Positions 8,259 through 16,827 are shown, counted from the stretch's first letter. The stretch is DNA of 64,000 bases from Paenibacillus daejeonensis DSM 15491 (GCF_000378385.1 NZ_KB899668.1:174370-238369); one strand, 5' to 3'. Translations and numbers: made by a program. The notes: generated by a model from the letters alone, not told the origin.

Positions 8259-8825
8259 TTGAATATACCTCAGATTCAAATTTCACAGCAGCCTGCCTTG
8301 CTTGGAATTGACGCCGATCTTGGCAAGCAGGATCTGCAGCAACCGAGACCTACGCTTGATCTACGACAAGTCAGGCCAGAGCTTCAGATAAAACAGCCTC
8401 GAGGCAAGCTGGAGATCAATCAGGATCGCGCTTGGGATGCTTTGGGATTGGGCAATAATCTACAAACGATGAGCAAAATTTATTCGGCAGCCAAGGATAT
8501 CGCCTTGCGCGGTCTGGCTAAAATCGTTGAAAACGGAAACCGTATGTCTGCTATTCATGTAGACAGCAATCCGTTTGCGGAACTAGCCAGTGACTGGCGC
8601 AAGACATTCCCGGAATTTGACTTCAGAGGACCTGCTTCCTTTCTCAATGTAGACACTCGATTTACCCCGGGCAGCTTGTCCATACAGGCTACCCCTGGTC
8701 GGGTGGAAGTCAACGCTCAAGTCAATGCTCCCATTCATAACTACACTAGGGGACAGTTAGACATCCATATGCTACAATACCCAAGAGTAGAGATTACACC
8801 GCCAGCGATTGATAAGAGAGTGTAA
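8259..8825 (+). CDS. yviE: YviE-like flagellar cluster protein (DUF6470 family)
   Basis: A 188-residue protein of unknown function. It matches the DUF6470/YviE type by its opening (IPQIQISQQPALLGIDADLG), repeated short beta-like segments with alternating I/L/V and Q/R, and its place between flgL and fliW. No signal peptide or membrane segment is visible. The start is TTG 8259, preceded by GGGAGCGGA; an ATG five bases earlier runs into an immediate stop in its frame. The conserved position suggests a role linked to the flagellum, but no function is known. A hairpin (8849-8889 region) follows. Confidence 0.8.
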   Translation: MNIPQIQISQQPALLGIDADLGKQDLQQPRPTLDLRQVRPELQIKQPRGKLEINQDRAWDALGLGNNLQTMSKIYSAAKDIALRGLAKIVENGNRMSAIHVDSNPFAELASDWRKTFPEFDFRGPASFLNVDTRFTPGSLSIQATPGRVEVNAQVNAPIHNYTRGQLDIHMLQYPRVEITPPAIDKRV

Positions 8826-8847
8826 CCATTATTATGAACAAGCTTAA

Positions 8848-8893
8848 GCTATAGGCCTTCCGGAAGTTGCGGGAATGTGTCTATAGCTTTTAT
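8848..8893 (+). terminator. Weak hairpin between yviE and fliW
   Basis: AAGCTATAG and CTATAGCTT form a 9-bp stem around a GC-rich loop containing CTTCCGGAAG; only a short TTTTA follows. It could be a weak terminator or a processing site within the operon. Confidence 0.4.
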
Positions 8894-8930
8894 ATTATGA
8901 CAAGCACCTTTACCAAGGAGGAAGTTGATA

Positions 8931-9356
8931 ATGATTATTGCAACACGACAGTTAGGAACAGTAGAAGTACAAGAGGATTCAATTGTTGTCTTCAAGCATG
9001 GGGTGCCCGGCTTTGAAACACTGACACGGTTTGTGTTGATTGACTTGGGAGAAGAATTGCCACTGCGACTTTTGCAATCAACAGAGCGTCCTGAGGTTTC
9101 TTTTTTTATTGGCAACCCCTTTCAATTTTATCCGGATTATGAATGGGAGATGCCGGATGAATTGAAGGCAGAATTAGCTATTACCGCATCTACTGACGTC
9201 GAGGTTTGGTCGATTGTAACCTTGGCATCCGATTTATCGCAGTCTACCATCAATTTATTGGCACCTATCGTTCTCAACCGAGTACAGCGCAAAGGGAAGC
9301 AATACATTATCCATGCCAGTTCGTTTGGTCATGCCCACCCAATATTCCAACGTTAA
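8931..9356 (+). CDS. fliW: Flagellar assembly factor FliW
   Basis: A 141-residue protein with FliW features: GVPGFETLTRFVLIDL near the start, then PLRLLQSTERPEVSFFI and, towards the end, TINLLAPIVLNRVQRKG. FliW binds either flagellin or the RNA-binding protein CsrA; free flagellin titrates FliW away so that CsrA represses hag translation. A TTG at 8925 extends the frame by two codons, but the GGAGGA site at 8917-8922 places the start at ATG 8931. fliW, csrA and hag are consecutive here, so the whole regulatory circuit is in one place. Confidence 0.93.
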   Translation: MIIATRQLGTVEVQEDSIVVFKHGVPGFETLTRFVLIDLGEELPLRLLQSTERPEVSFFIGNPFQFYPDYEWEMPDELKAELAITASTDVEVWSIVTLASDLSQSTINLLAPIVLNRVQRKGKQYIIHASSFGHAHPIFQR

Positions 9357-9391
9357 TTCCAAAAATTTGCTTGTAGAGAGGAGAGGTCCTG

Positions 9392-9643
9392 GTGCTGGTA
9401 CTATCAAGGAAACGGGAAGAGTCGATTATCATTGATGGCGAAATCGAAGTGGTGGTTCTTGGCGTAGAAGGAGATGCGGTAAAATTGGGGATCCGAGCCC
9501 CTCGAAATGTAGATATCTATAGAAAAGAAATCTATACCGCCATCCAAGCGGCGAACCGAGATGCAGTAACTGCAAGCATTCCACTGAGCCAACTGACGGA
9601 GTTATTTAAAGGCAAAGAGAAGGGTGAAAGAAAAATGGAATAA
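9392..9643 (+). CDS. csrA: Carbon storage regulator CsrA, translational repressor of flagellin
   Basis: An 83-residue RNA-binding protein opening LVLSRKREESIIIDGEIEV, with VKLGIRAP and VDIYRKEIYTAIQ, all diagnostic of CsrA. CsrA dimers bind GGA motifs in hairpin loops and around ribosome binding sites; in B. subtilis the main target is hag mRNA, and FliW antagonises it. Start is GTG 9392 with GAGAGGAGAGG just upstream. The C-terminal tail (KEKGERKME) is longer than in enteric CsrA, which is usual in Bacillales, where this tail contributes to FliW binding. The next gene, hag, has two candidate CsrA sites in its leader. Confidence 0.95.
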   Translation: MLVLSRKREESIIIDGEIEVVVLGVEGDAVKLGIRAPRNVDIYRKEIYTAIQAANRDAVTASIPLSQLTELFKGKEKGERKME

Positions 9644-9742
9644 AAACTGAAAAAAATCAAAAATACTCTTCATTTCTTCTTTGGGGATTTCGATATATAT
9701 AGTAGCGCGAATGATAGGGCGGCCGACCTATTATTTGTAAGC

Positions 9743-9783
9743 TCCCGCAAGGACGCGGGAATTCGAGCTATTCAAGGAGGAAA
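9743..9783 (+). promoter_or_regulatory. Two candidate CsrA binding sites in the hag leader
   Basis: TCCCGC (9743-9748) and GCGGGA (9755-9760) form a hairpin whose loop AAGGAC presents GGA, the ideal CsrA target. A second GGA lies in the hag ribosome binding site CAAGGAGGAAA (9773-9783). The two sites are 24 bases apart, which suits binding by one CsrA dimer as described for B. subtilis hag. Confidence 0.75.
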
Positions 9784-9790
9784 CTTTACA

Positions 9791-11398
9791 ATGCGTATTA
9801 ATCACAACATTGCTGCACTCAACACTCACCGTCAACTGACAAGCAACACTGCAGGTGCAAGCAAATCTCTGGAAAAACTCTCGTCTGGTTTGCGGATCAA
9901 CCGTGCTGGTGACGACGCTGCTGGTCTGGCAATCTCCGAAAAAATGCGTGCACAGATCCGTGGTCTGGATATGGCTGCAAAAAATGCACAAGATGGCATT
10001 TCCTTGATCCAAACGGCTGAGGGTGCACTGAACGAAACTCACTCCATCCTTCAGCGTATGCGTGAACTGGCCGACCAGTCCGCTAACGGAACGAACACTG
10101 CGGAGGACCGCAAAAACTTGCAAGACGAAGTTGTTCAGCTGAAACAAGAAGTTGACCGTATTGGTAACAACACTGAATTCAACACGCAAAAACTGCTGAA
10201 TGGCAGCTTGAAATCTTCCGGTGCTCTGGTAGGCCAAAATGGTACAACTGGTTCGATCATTGCCAAGCAAACTGCTGGGACTGTTGAGGCAGGTGCTGCA
10301 ATTTCATCTGGGGATATTACCGATGCTATGTTTGTTGAAGAAACGATTACTATTGATGGCACCGAGATTAAAGTCAACTGGGCAAATCTAAGCACAGATG
10401 ACAAAGCATTCTTGAAAGCTGTTGATACAACTGACCTGGGAGCAGCTGCAAAAGCAACTAACATCATTGTTAATGCGATTAACTCGGCCATTGACGCTTC
10501 CGGTAAAAATGTTTCTCATGTAAAAGGATATACGGATAATGCAGGAGTTATCACTCTTCAAAGCGGAAGCAAAGGTGTTGACTCCAAATTCTCTTTAGAT
10601 TCGGGTGCCGCGGGTGTACTGAATCAAATGTATGGCGCAGCAACTCCAGCTGACGGCGAAAGCACATACAATGGAGCTGACACAGCAAATGCTGCTGATC
10701 TTAGAATTGGAAATGTCTTGCTTGAGGTTGATCTGGCGGGTGTTGCTACTTCTGGTGATGATATGTCCGAAGTGGCCGATGCTCTTCAAACTGCCATTAA
10801 TGATGCAATCGCTGCTTACAATGGCATTACTAATAAGGCTGATGGAGAAGAAGGATTTATTAAAGACGTAACTGTAACAGTAACTAATGATGGCAGACTG
10901 TCTATTAATAGTGAATCGGGCCCAGTTACACTGCAAGACCGTTACGGCAATACAGACGTATCTGACCTTGGACTGAGCAATGCCCAAACTGAGGCTGCAG
11001 GCAACGGTGGTATGACTTTCCAAATCGGAGCTAACAGAGGTCAAACCATCACTTTCGGTATTGGCGACATGCGTTCTGCAGCACTGGGTATCGCTGGTGT
11101 TGATATCTCTACTGCAACAAGTGCATCTGCTGCTCTTGATCAGTTGGATAAAGCGATTACTTCGGTTTCGTCCGAGCGTTCCAAAATGGGTGCTGTTCAA
11201 AACCGTCTTGAGCACACCATCAACAACCTGCAAACAGCTTCCGAGAACCTGACAGCTGCTGAGTCCCGTATCCGTGACGTAGATATGGCGAAAGAAATGA
11301 TGGACTTCACGAAGAACAACATCCTTTCCCAAGCTGCACAAGCGATGCTGGCACAAGCGAACCAACAACCACAAGGCGTTCTGCAACTGCTTCGTTAA
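9791..11398 (+). CDS. hag: Flagellin, long form
   Basis: A 535-residue flagellin. Residues 1 to about 150 form the conserved N-terminal D0/D1 region ([18 protein letters not shown], then [20 protein letters not shown]) and the last about 110 the C-terminal D1/D0 region ([19 protein letters not shown], ending QGVLQLLR). The centre, about residues 170-420, is a variable outer domain rich in A, T, D and G; B. subtilis Hag (about 304 residues) lacks most of it. It polymerises into the filament outside the cell. Translation is probably repressed by CsrA at the leader hairpin and ribosome binding site. A strong terminator follows, so it is likely a single-gene transcript. Confidence 0.96.
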   Translation: MRINHNIAALNTHRQLTSNTAGASKSLEKLSSGLRINRAGDDAAGLAISEKMRAQIRGLDMAAKNAQDGISLIQTAEGALNETHSILQRMRELADQSANGTNTAEDRKNLQDEVVQLKQEVDRIGNNTEFNTQKLLNGSLKSSGALVGQNGTTGSIIAKQTAGTVEAGAAISSGDITDAMFVEETITIDGTEIKVNWANLSTDDKAFLKAVDTTDLGAAAKATNIIVNAINSAIDASGKNVSHVKGYTDNAGVITLQSGSKGVDSKFSLDSGAAGVLNQMYGAATPADGESTYNGADTANAADLRIGNVLLEVDLAGVATSGDDMSEVADALQTAINDAIAAYNGITNKADGEEGFIKDVTVTVTNDGRLSINSESGPVTLQDRYGNTDVSDLGLSNAQTEAAGNGGMTFQIGANRGQTITFGIGDMRSAALGIAGVDISTATSASAALDQLDKAITSVSSERSKMGAVQNRLEHTINNLQTASENLTAAESRIRDVDMAKEMMDFTKNNILSQAAQAMLAQANQQPQGVLQLLR

Positions 11399-11412
11399 TT
11401 TATTCTTACACC

Positions 11413-11445
11413 GACCCTGGCATACTGCCGGGGTCTTTTTTTGTT
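11413..11445 (+). terminator. Rho-independent terminator of hag
   Basis: GACCCTGGCA (11413-) pairs with TGCCGGGGTC (11426-11435), then TTTTTTTG and TTTTT follow. Confidence 0.9.
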
Positions 11446-11460
11446 TTTCTGGAAGATCAC

Positions 11461-11488
11461 TAACAGAACGCTTCTGATTTACCGATAA
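11461..11488 (+). promoter_or_regulatory. Possible sigma-D promoter for flaG-fliD-fliS-fliT
   Basis: TAAC (11461-11464), 16 bases, ACCGATAA (11481-11488): 3 of 4 and 6 of 8 matches to the sigma-D consensus with correct spacing, placed between the hag terminator and flaG. The match is imperfect, so the call is tentative. Confidence 0.4.
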
Positions 11489-11525
11489 AAGAAATAGAAA
11501 ATGTTAACGGGTGGAGGTCAATGCC

Positions 11526-11927
11526 ATGAGTTTGAATGTACCAGCCCCTGGTGGAGGCATGCCAGAACGAAGCGAGCCGAATCCTTTAATTAAGGTTGGA
11601 TTGGATACCGCCCTTGCTCAGGCGAATTCTGTGATTTCAGCAACGATTAACAACATGGCGGATTTAAAACGAGCAGCAAGCCGGGGAGAGACCGTAACCA
11701 TTAGTGACGAACAAATCGTTAAAACGATTGAGCGTTCGATTCAAGCCCTGCAGGGAAAAGAAACTTCCTTGCAATTCACGGTTCATGAGAAAACCAAAGC
11801 GATTCTTGTGAAAATTATGGATGTTCGTACTGGAGAAGTCCTGAAGGAAGTCCCTCCAGAGAAAACACAGGATTTTGCAGCAAAGCTTTGGGAGTTAGCC
11901 GGACTGTTTGTTGACGAGAAACGTTAA
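11526..11927 (+). CDS. flaG: FlaG family flagellar protein (YvyC)
   Basis: A 133-residue protein. The C-terminal half is the FlaG domain: LQFTVHEKTKAILVKIMD, then TGEVLKEVPPEKTQDFAAKL, a segment typical of the family. FlaG influences filament length in some bacteria; its mechanism is not settled. A GTG at 11511 lies in frame, but it belongs to the ribosome binding site GGTGGAGG; ATG 11526, eight bases after that site, is the better start. It is the first gene of a flaG-fliD-fliS-fliT cluster. Confidence 0.87.
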   Translation: MSLNVPAPGGGMPERSEPNPLIKVGLDTALAQANSVISATINNMADLKRAASRGETVTISDEQIVKTIERSIQALQGKETSLQFTVHEKTKAILVKIMDVRTGEVLKEVPPEKTQDFAAKLWELAGLFVDEKR

Positions 11928-11947
11928 GGTAGAAAGGTGGTTATGAT

Positions 11948-13822
11948 ATGGGGATGAGAGTCAGCGGTTTGGTCTCGGGTATGAATACGGATGATATTGT
12001 AGCTAAACTTATGAGCGCCAACCGAATACCTTTGCAAAAGATGACACAACAGAAACAAACACTCGAATGGCAGAGAGATGATTATAGATCGCTAAACACC
12101 AAATTGATGGCCTTCCGTGATGCGGCTTTCAATATGAAACTGCAATCCAATTATTTGGCTAAAAAGATCACCTCTACTAATGAAGCAGCTGTCTCTGTAA
12201 CGGGCACCTCCTCGACAAATGAAGGTCGTTACTCTATTGAAATTAATAAACTTGCTAAAGCAGCAAGTGTGACGTCTGGGGCATTGGGAGGCAGTACTGT
12301 TGGGGCTGAAAAGAAACTGAGTGAGCTGAATTTAACACAATCTACAGTCCTCACTATCGGAGGAGATAAAGGTAGTATTGGTATTGAAATTAAGCCTGAG
12401 GATACAATTTCTGACCTCGTGGGTCGTATTAACGGAAAATCCAATATGACAGGTGTTAAGGTGTCTTACGATGCCAATATGGACAAGCTGTTTTTTGTCT
12501 CTTCTAAAACAGGGCAAAGCTCCAATATTACTTTGCATGCACAGAGTACTTCGGAGACAGCGGATGTTCTAAAAGATGTTTTCAAACTTTCTACTACAAC
12601 AGCACCACCTACAGCTGCAACATCAATATCAGGGTCAATTAAATTTGAACAAACGACTTCCGTCATTGATAAAGATTTAACTGAACCCACAGAACTTAGT
12701 GTTACAGTTGGTAATGGTGAAGCGATCAAGGTTGAAATTCATTCAGCAACAACAATTGGCCAAGTGATTGACAAGTTAAACCAGCAACTCAAACAGGATA
12801 ACATTACAGCTTTTTTAAACAATGAGGGTAAGCTTAGCTTATTAAATGGAAGTGGTAGTGAAATTGAGTTTTCCGCAGAGGAAAACTCCAATATATTGGA
12901 CAAGCTTGGATTAGGTGACGACATCGTTAGTAGTCCCGTTACCATAAAATCCTTCTCAACTAATGGTGAAAATGCTGAAGTAAGATTTAATGGTCAATCT
13001 GCAACCTACGAATCCAATACTTTTACCATTGCGGATATGACGTTTACTGCTAAGCAGACCACGACTGCAGCCGTAGATGTTGTGGTTACACAGGACGTCG
13101 ATGCGGCCTTTAACGCAATTAAGAACTTCGTAGACAAATATAATGAGTTGCTCGACTTGGTAAACACCAAAACATCAGAAAAGCGTTACCGTGACTTCCA
13201 ACCACTAACAGAAGAGCAGAAAAAGGAAATGAACGACGATGATATAAAACGTTGGGAAGAAAAAGCTAAGAGTGGTTTGTTGTCCAACGATCAAACACTT
13301 CAAAATGGCATGACTGATCTTCGCCGTCTGTTGAGTGGTCCAGTTTCAGGAATCCCAGATGGTCAATTCCGAAGTCTTGGAGATATCGGTATCTCAAGCA
13401 CCCTAGTTGCGAACGGCATGGTTTCTGGATCTTATCTTGAAAAAGGTAAGTTATACATAGACGAAACCAAGCTCAAGCAGGCCTTGGCTGAAAATCCTGA
13501 TGAAGTTATGAACTTGTTTACCGCTGATGACAGAGATCCTTCTTCTATTAATGGGGACGGATTTGCCACCAGATTGCATACCCAGACTTCGGCTCTAATC
13601 AATAAAATCACATCCAAGGCAGGCGCAACCGGAATGGTTGAGGAGCGCTATACCATGGGCAAAGAAATGAATCGGTTTGATGAACGAATAGATCGTTTAA
13701 CCCGACGTATGGAGGATCTGGAAACCCGCTACTACAAACAATTCTCAGCAATGGAGACCTATTTGAACCGCATGAACGCGCAAAGCGCATGGCTGGCACA
13801 GCAATTTTCAACAGGAGGGTAA
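11948..13822 (+). CDS. fliD: Flagellar filament cap protein (HAP2)
   Basis: A 624-residue cap protein. The N-terminus RVSGLVSGMNTDDIVAKLM and the FliD_N region, and a C-terminal region with a long helix near the end (MNRFDERIDRLTRRMEDLE, then YYKQFSAMETYLNRMNAQS), define FliD. The pentameric cap sits at the filament tip and guides flagellin folding. It is longer than B. subtilis FliD (about 500 residues); the extra length is in the variable middle, in line with the enlarged flagellin of this organism. The start follows GAAAGGTGG. The next gene, fliS, begins six bases after the stop. Confidence 0.94.
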   Translation: MGMRVSGLVSGMNTDDIVAKLMSANRIPLQKMTQQKQTLEWQRDDYRSLNTKLMAFRDAAFNMKLQSNYLAKKITSTNEAAVSVTGTSSTNEGRYSIEINKLAKAASVTSGALGGSTVGAEKKLSELNLTQSTVLTIGGDKGSIGIEIKPEDTISDLVGRINGKSNMTGVKVSYDANMDKLFFVSSKTGQSSNITLHAQSTSETADVLKDVFKLSTTTAPPTAATSISGSIKFEQTTSVIDKDLTEPTELSVTVGNGEAIKVEIHSATTIGQVIDKLNQQLKQDNITAFLNNEGKLSLLNGSGSEIEFSAEENSNILDKLGLGDDIVSSPVTIKSFSTNGENAEVRFNGQSATYESNTFTIADMTFTAKQTTTAAVDVVVTQDVDAAFNAIKNFVDKYNELLDLVNTKTSEKRYRDFQPLTEEQKKEMNDDDIKRWEEKAKSGLLSNDQTLQNGMTDLRRLLSGPVSGIPDGQFRSLGDIGISSTLVANGMVSGSYLEKGKLYIDETKLKQALAENPDEVMNLFTADDRDPSSINGDGFATRLHTQTSALINKITSKAGATGMVEERYTMGKEMNRFDERIDRLTRRMEDLETRYYKQFSAMETYLNRMNAQSAWLAQQFSTGG

Positions 13823-13828
13823 CCAACG

Positions 13829-14266
13829 ATGCAGCTTCAGCAACGGAACAAATACCTGGAGACAACGATTCAGACCGCGAGCCCAGCTCAGCTCTTGATT
13901 ATGCTTTATGACGGTGCGATTCGCGCTTGTCGTGCAGGCATTGCTGCTATTGGCGATAATCAAGTAGCAGAGGCGAACACTCAGATCCAGAAGGCACAAC
14001 AAATCATCAATGAGTTCATCATCACCCTAGACCAATCTTCACCCCTGGCCCCAGGCCTGATGCAGCTCTACGACTACTTCAAGACTCGCCTCACCGAAGC
14101 CAACATGACCAAAACCGCCGCACCGGCGGAAGAGGTGTTGGGTCACTTGATGGAGATGAAGGAAACCTGGATTCAGGCGGCGAAGGCTATCAACCAATCG
14201 CAGGGCGCACCGGCAGGAGGGCAATATGGAAGCTACAATCCTTCTACTCACACAACTGTCGTCTAA
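13829..14266 (+). CDS. fliS: Flagellin export chaperone FliS
   Basis: A 145-residue protein with FliS hallmarks: NKYLETTIQTASPAQLLIMLYDGAIR is the family's defining N-terminal region (positions 6-31), followed by a four-helix pattern including ITLDQSSPLAPGLMQLYDYF. FliS binds the C-terminal disordered tail of flagellin and prevents early polymerisation. The start follows AGGAGGG. Its last 41 bases overlap the fliT start, suggesting coupled translation. The C-terminus is slightly extended (GGQYGSYNPSTHTTVV), and these codons also hold the fliT ribosome binding site. Confidence 0.94.
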   Translation: MQLQQRNKYLETTIQTASPAQLLIMLYDGAIRACRAGIAAIGDNQVAEANTQIQKAQQIINEFIITLDQSSPLAPGLMQLYDYFKTRLTEANMTKTAAPAEEVLGHLMEMKETWIQAAKAINQSQGAPAGGQYGSYNPSTHTTVV

Positions 14267-14567
14267 TCTGGTTAGCCGGCTGGCGTCCGTGGAGCTGGAG
14301 GAAATGGCCGAGTATATGCGGGAGCGGGATGCGATTTTCATTCAGTTGCAGCAAATGCGTCCTACGCCCTCAGAGGCGGCGGAGCTACGTCCGGCCGTTG
14401 ACCGAATTTTGGCCATGGATGCCCTCATTGTTGCGCGGATGAATTTGCTTCGTGGCGAAGCCAAGGCGGAGATGGACAAGCTCGCGAATGGACGAACCGC
14501 CAAAACTACGTATGAAGATGCATATGCAATGGACCAAGAGAGCTATTTTTTCGACACGAAGCGATAA
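14226..14567 (+). CDS. fliT: FliT-like flagellar chaperone
   Basis: A 113-residue helical protein, placed directly after fliS as fliT is in B. subtilis, with similar size and charge pattern (ELEEMAEYMRERDAIFIQL). FliT proteins bind the cap protein FliD before export. The sequence is weakly conserved across species, so gene order carries much of the weight. The start codon is well supported by AGGAGGG just upstream, inside fliS. It ends the flagellar part of the window; a terminator follows ten bases after the stop. Confidence 0.8.
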   Translation: MEATILLLTQLSSNLVSRLASVELEEMAEYMRERDAIFIQLQQMRPTPSEAAELRPAVDRILAMDALIVARMNLLRGEAKAEMDKLANGRTAKTTYEDAYAMDQESYFFDTKR

Positions 14568-14576
14568 GAACCTCCA

Positions 14577-14598
14577 AGAGCGCCCAAGCGCTCTTTTT
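14577..14598 (+). terminator. Terminator closing the flagellar cluster
   Basis: AGAGCGC (14577-14583), loop CCAA, GCGCTCT (14588-14594), then TTTT. Confidence 0.85.
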
Positions 14599-14649
14599 GT
14601 TTTCCTAGATTCCTTACGTAGCATGGCATAAAACGCTTTCAGAAAGGAA

Positions 14650-14678
14650 TTGACAATCCTGTGACGATGCGGTATATT
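14650..14678 (+). promoter_or_regulatory. Sigma-A promoter of the first cold shock gene
   Basis: TTGACA (14650-14655), 17-base spacer, TATATT (14673-14678). About 55 bases of leader precede the start codon. Confidence 0.8.
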
Positions 14679-14740
14679 TTCATTGTGGGCTTCATAAAAT
14701 GAACTCTCACAGCTATTTGAAGACGAAGGGAATGTTCTGA

Positions 14741-14938
14741 ATGCAAGGTAAAGTAAAATGGTTCAACGCAGAAAAAGGCTATGGCTTTATCGAGACTGAA
14801 GAGGGCGGCGACGTATTTGTTCACTTCTCCGCGATCCAATCCGAAGGTTTCAAAACCCTCGAAGAAGGTCAATCCGTAGAATTTGACATCGTCGAAGGCG
14901 CTCGTGGCCCACAAGCTGCTAACGTAGTCAAAGCATAA
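14741..14938 (+). CDS. Cold shock protein (CspA/CspB family)
   Basis: A 65-residue single cold shock domain. The two RNA-binding motifs are intact: KGYGFIE (RNP1) and VFVHFSAI (RNP2), and the chain opens [12 protein letters not shown] as usual. These proteins bind single-stranded RNA and DNA, melt RNA structure and help translation at low temperature. A near-consensus sigma-A promoter lies upstream and a strong terminator downstream, so it is a single-gene unit. A second paralogue with the same fold is at 47560. Confidence 0.95.
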   Translation: MQGKVKWFNAEKGYGFIETEEGGDVFVHFSAIQSEGFKTLEEGQSVEFDIVEGARGPQAANVVKA

Positions 14939-15000
14939 TCTTCCGGCTGAGAAGCTGCAAGAATAGCTGGCAATAGCGAGTTCTAATTGCTGGACATGAC

Positions 15001-15028
15001 ACCCTCGGGGGCGACCCCGAGGGTTTTT
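15001..15028 (+). terminator. Terminator of the first cold shock gene
   Basis: ACCCTCGGGG (15001-15010), loop GCGA, CCCCGAGGGT (15015-15024), then TTTT: a perfect 10-bp stem. Confidence 0.95.
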
Positions 15029-15106
15029 CTGTATGCACGCATGCTGGGAGGCGTAGTATAATGAAGCTAAACAGACAAACCTATTTTTGGTGGTGAAGCT
15101 ATAATC

Positions 15107-16069
15107 ATGTCTATTCGTACATATCTGGATAACGTTTATGGGAAAATCTACGCGCGTGGGGAAGATATCTGGCATTCCGATCAGGTATTAAGCTGCCAGT
15201 TGATTGAGCCTGGCTTCTATGCGGCAGAGGTCGAAGGAACGGACCTATACGGTGTCACAATCGAGTTGAGCCCGGATCAGCATGTGCTTTTGACCGATTG
15301 TACGTGTCCTTATGATATGGGACCCGAGTGCAAGCACATCGTAGCCGTATTGCTATTGTTGGAAGATCAATTGAACAACGCGGAAGCTAACACTGCTTCT
15401 AACGAACAGGCATCATTAGCGCAACTCCTTCAATATCAAACCAAGGAAAAACTTATGGAGATTCTGCTATCGCTTGCCAAGGATACACCAGAAGTGAGAA
15501 CCCGTCTTCGTTTTCATCTAAGTCATCATGATAATCAGTTTGACCTGGAAGCCGGTCGTAAGGTGATTCATACGGCAATCCGACAGGCTGGAGGCTATAA
15601 CGGTTATATCGAATGGAGTCAAATCGGTAAGGCCTTGAAAGGACTCTGGCAGGTTCTCGATCAGGCCAATAAGCTAGCAAAGCAACAAGCTTTGCAAGGT
15701 GCCGTGCAATTATATTTTTTGTGTGCGGAAGAGGCTGTTGCGTTGTTGGATGATGTCGATGATGACGAAGGGAATGTATATATGGTGGGATCTGAAGCAA
15801 TCGATAATGTTTTGAGTATCACTGAAGACCTGCAAGGGGAATCAGCCACGAATGCCGCTATTAAAGACATAAGATTGCTGATAGCCAATGAAGTCAAGAA
15901 ACCAATGTACATGGAGTACAGCGACTGGCAATTAGACTTGCTTAATGGCTTGGCGGGCTTGCTTCGTACGTATGCGGACCAAGCGGATTTTGAAGCGCTT
16001 TTGGATGAAATTGAGCGGAAACAAGGGAGCAGACCTACAATTATTCCAAGTGAATTGCACTCAGACTGA
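15107..16069 (+). CDS. SWIM zinc finger protein
   Basis: A 320-residue protein with a SWIM zinc finger at about residues 64-76: CTCPYDMGPECKH gives the CxC...CxH ligand pattern, preceded by ITIEL/LLTD beta strands typical of the fold. The remainder is helical (LLQYQTKEKLMEILLSLAKD and onward), as in bacterial SWIM proteins encoded next to SNF2-type helicases. No helicase is nearby. SWIM domains bind DNA or proteins; the role here is unknown. The start at ATG 15107 lacks a strong GGAGG but has GGTGGTGAA upstream. A terminator follows. Confidence 0.8.
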   Translation: MSIRTYLDNVYGKIYARGEDIWHSDQVLSCQLIEPGFYAAEVEGTDLYGVTIELSPDQHVLLTDCTCPYDMGPECKHIVAVLLLLEDQLNNAEANTASNEQASLAQLLQYQTKEKLMEILLSLAKDTPEVRTRLRFHLSHHDNQFDLEAGRKVIHTAIRQAGGYNGYIEWSQIGKALKGLWQVLDQANKLAKQQALQGAVQLYFLCAEEAVALLDDVDDDEGNVYMVGSEAIDNVLSITEDLQGESATNAAIKDIRLLIANEVKKPMYMEYSDWQLDLLNGLAGLLRTYADQADFEALLDEIERKQGSRPTIIPSELHSD

Positions 16070-16113
16070 TTCCCGGCCCACCTAACAGGTTAATGACAAG
16101 GACACCTACAATC

Positions 16114-16137
16114 GGCTGAGCTTTTGTTCAGCTTTTT
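16114..16137 (+). terminator. Terminator of the SWIM gene
   Basis: GGCTGAGC and GTTCAGC form a short stem followed by TTTTT. Confidence 0.6.
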
Positions 16138-16163
16138 GCCACATCTGCCGGCCCGTTCTTCTT

Positions 16164-16193
16164 TTGAAAGCGTGTGTTGGAATGTGGTATAAT
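16164..16193 (+). promoter_or_regulatory. Sigma-A type promoter of hpf
   Basis: TTGAAA (16164-16169), 18-base spacer, TATAAT (16188-16193), 28 bases before the start codon. In B. subtilis the equivalent gene is also under stress and stationary-phase sigma factors; no such second site was clear here. Confidence 0.7.
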
Positions 16194-16220
16194 TGTAAAG
16201 AGACCAAAGGAGGAGTGCCC

Positions 16221-16775
16221 ATGCAATACAACATTCGTGGCAAAAACATTCAAGTTACTGACGCTATTCGCGACCATGTGGAGAAGAAGCTGGACAGGCT
16301 GGACCGCTACTTCGAGGAACCGCTGAACGCTGAAGCGAACGTGACCCTATCGGTGACGCGCAACCAACAAAGCGTTGAGGTATCGATCCCGCTCACGGGA
16401 CTCATGCTTCGGGCCGAGGACAAGAATGACGATATGTATGCAGCGGTTGACCTTGTCGTGGACAAGTTGGAGCGCCAGATTCGCAAGCACAAGACCAAGC
16501 TGAACCGGAAGTTCCGTCAGGAGGGCAGCATCAAGTCGCTGTTCAAGGACGAAGCCGAGAGTGGTGCGGTCACAGTGGCTCTGGATGAAGACGAAGAGAT
16601 GGAAGTTGTCCGGACCAAGAAATTCACGCTCAAGCCCATGGATGTTGAAGAGGCGATTCTCCAGATGAATCTGGTCGGACACACGTTCTTCATGTTCGCC
16701 AATGTGGACACCCAGGAAGTGAACGTCGTCTATCGACGCAATGACGGCAAATACGGCTTAATCGAACAGAGCTAA
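16221..16775 (+). CDS. hpf: Long-form ribosome hibernation promoting factor
   Basis: A 184-residue protein of the long HPF type (YvyD in B. subtilis). Residues 1-100 are the S30AE ribosome-binding domain (YNIRGKNIQVTDAIRDHVEK opens it); residues about 122-184 are the C-terminal dimerisation domain (FTLKPMDVEEAILQMNLVGH, then VVYRRNDGKYGLIE). It binds the 30S subunit in stationary phase and pairs 70S ribosomes into inactive 100S dimers. The frame is open further upstream, but the AAAGGAGGA site and the promoter TATAAT just before it fix the start at ATG 16221. It sits upstream of secA as in B. subtilis. Confidence 0.95.
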   Translation: MQYNIRGKNIQVTDAIRDHVEKKLDRLDRYFEEPLNAEANVTLSVTRNQQSVEVSIPLTGLMLRAEDKNDDMYAAVDLVVDKLERQIRKHKTKLNRKFRQEGSIKSLFKDEAESGAVTVALDEDEEMEVVRTKKFTLKPMDVEEAILQMNLVGHTFFMFANVDTQEVNVVYRRNDGKYGLIEQS

Positions 16776-16802
16776 TTCCCTGCAGGGGATGGCCTTTCCT
16801 GA

Positions 16803-16827
16803 ACCGGACCTTTAGAGGTCCGGTTTT
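16803..16827 (+). terminator. Terminator of hpf
   Basis: ACCGGACC (16803-16810), loop TTTAGA, GGTCCGGT (16817-16824), then TTT. Confidence 0.85.

Noticed and set aside
9660-9730. Sigma-D promoter for hag
   Set aside because: A TTCGATAT is present near 9688 but no TAAA lies at the right distance, so it does not meet the standard used for flgM, although hag must have a promoter in this region.
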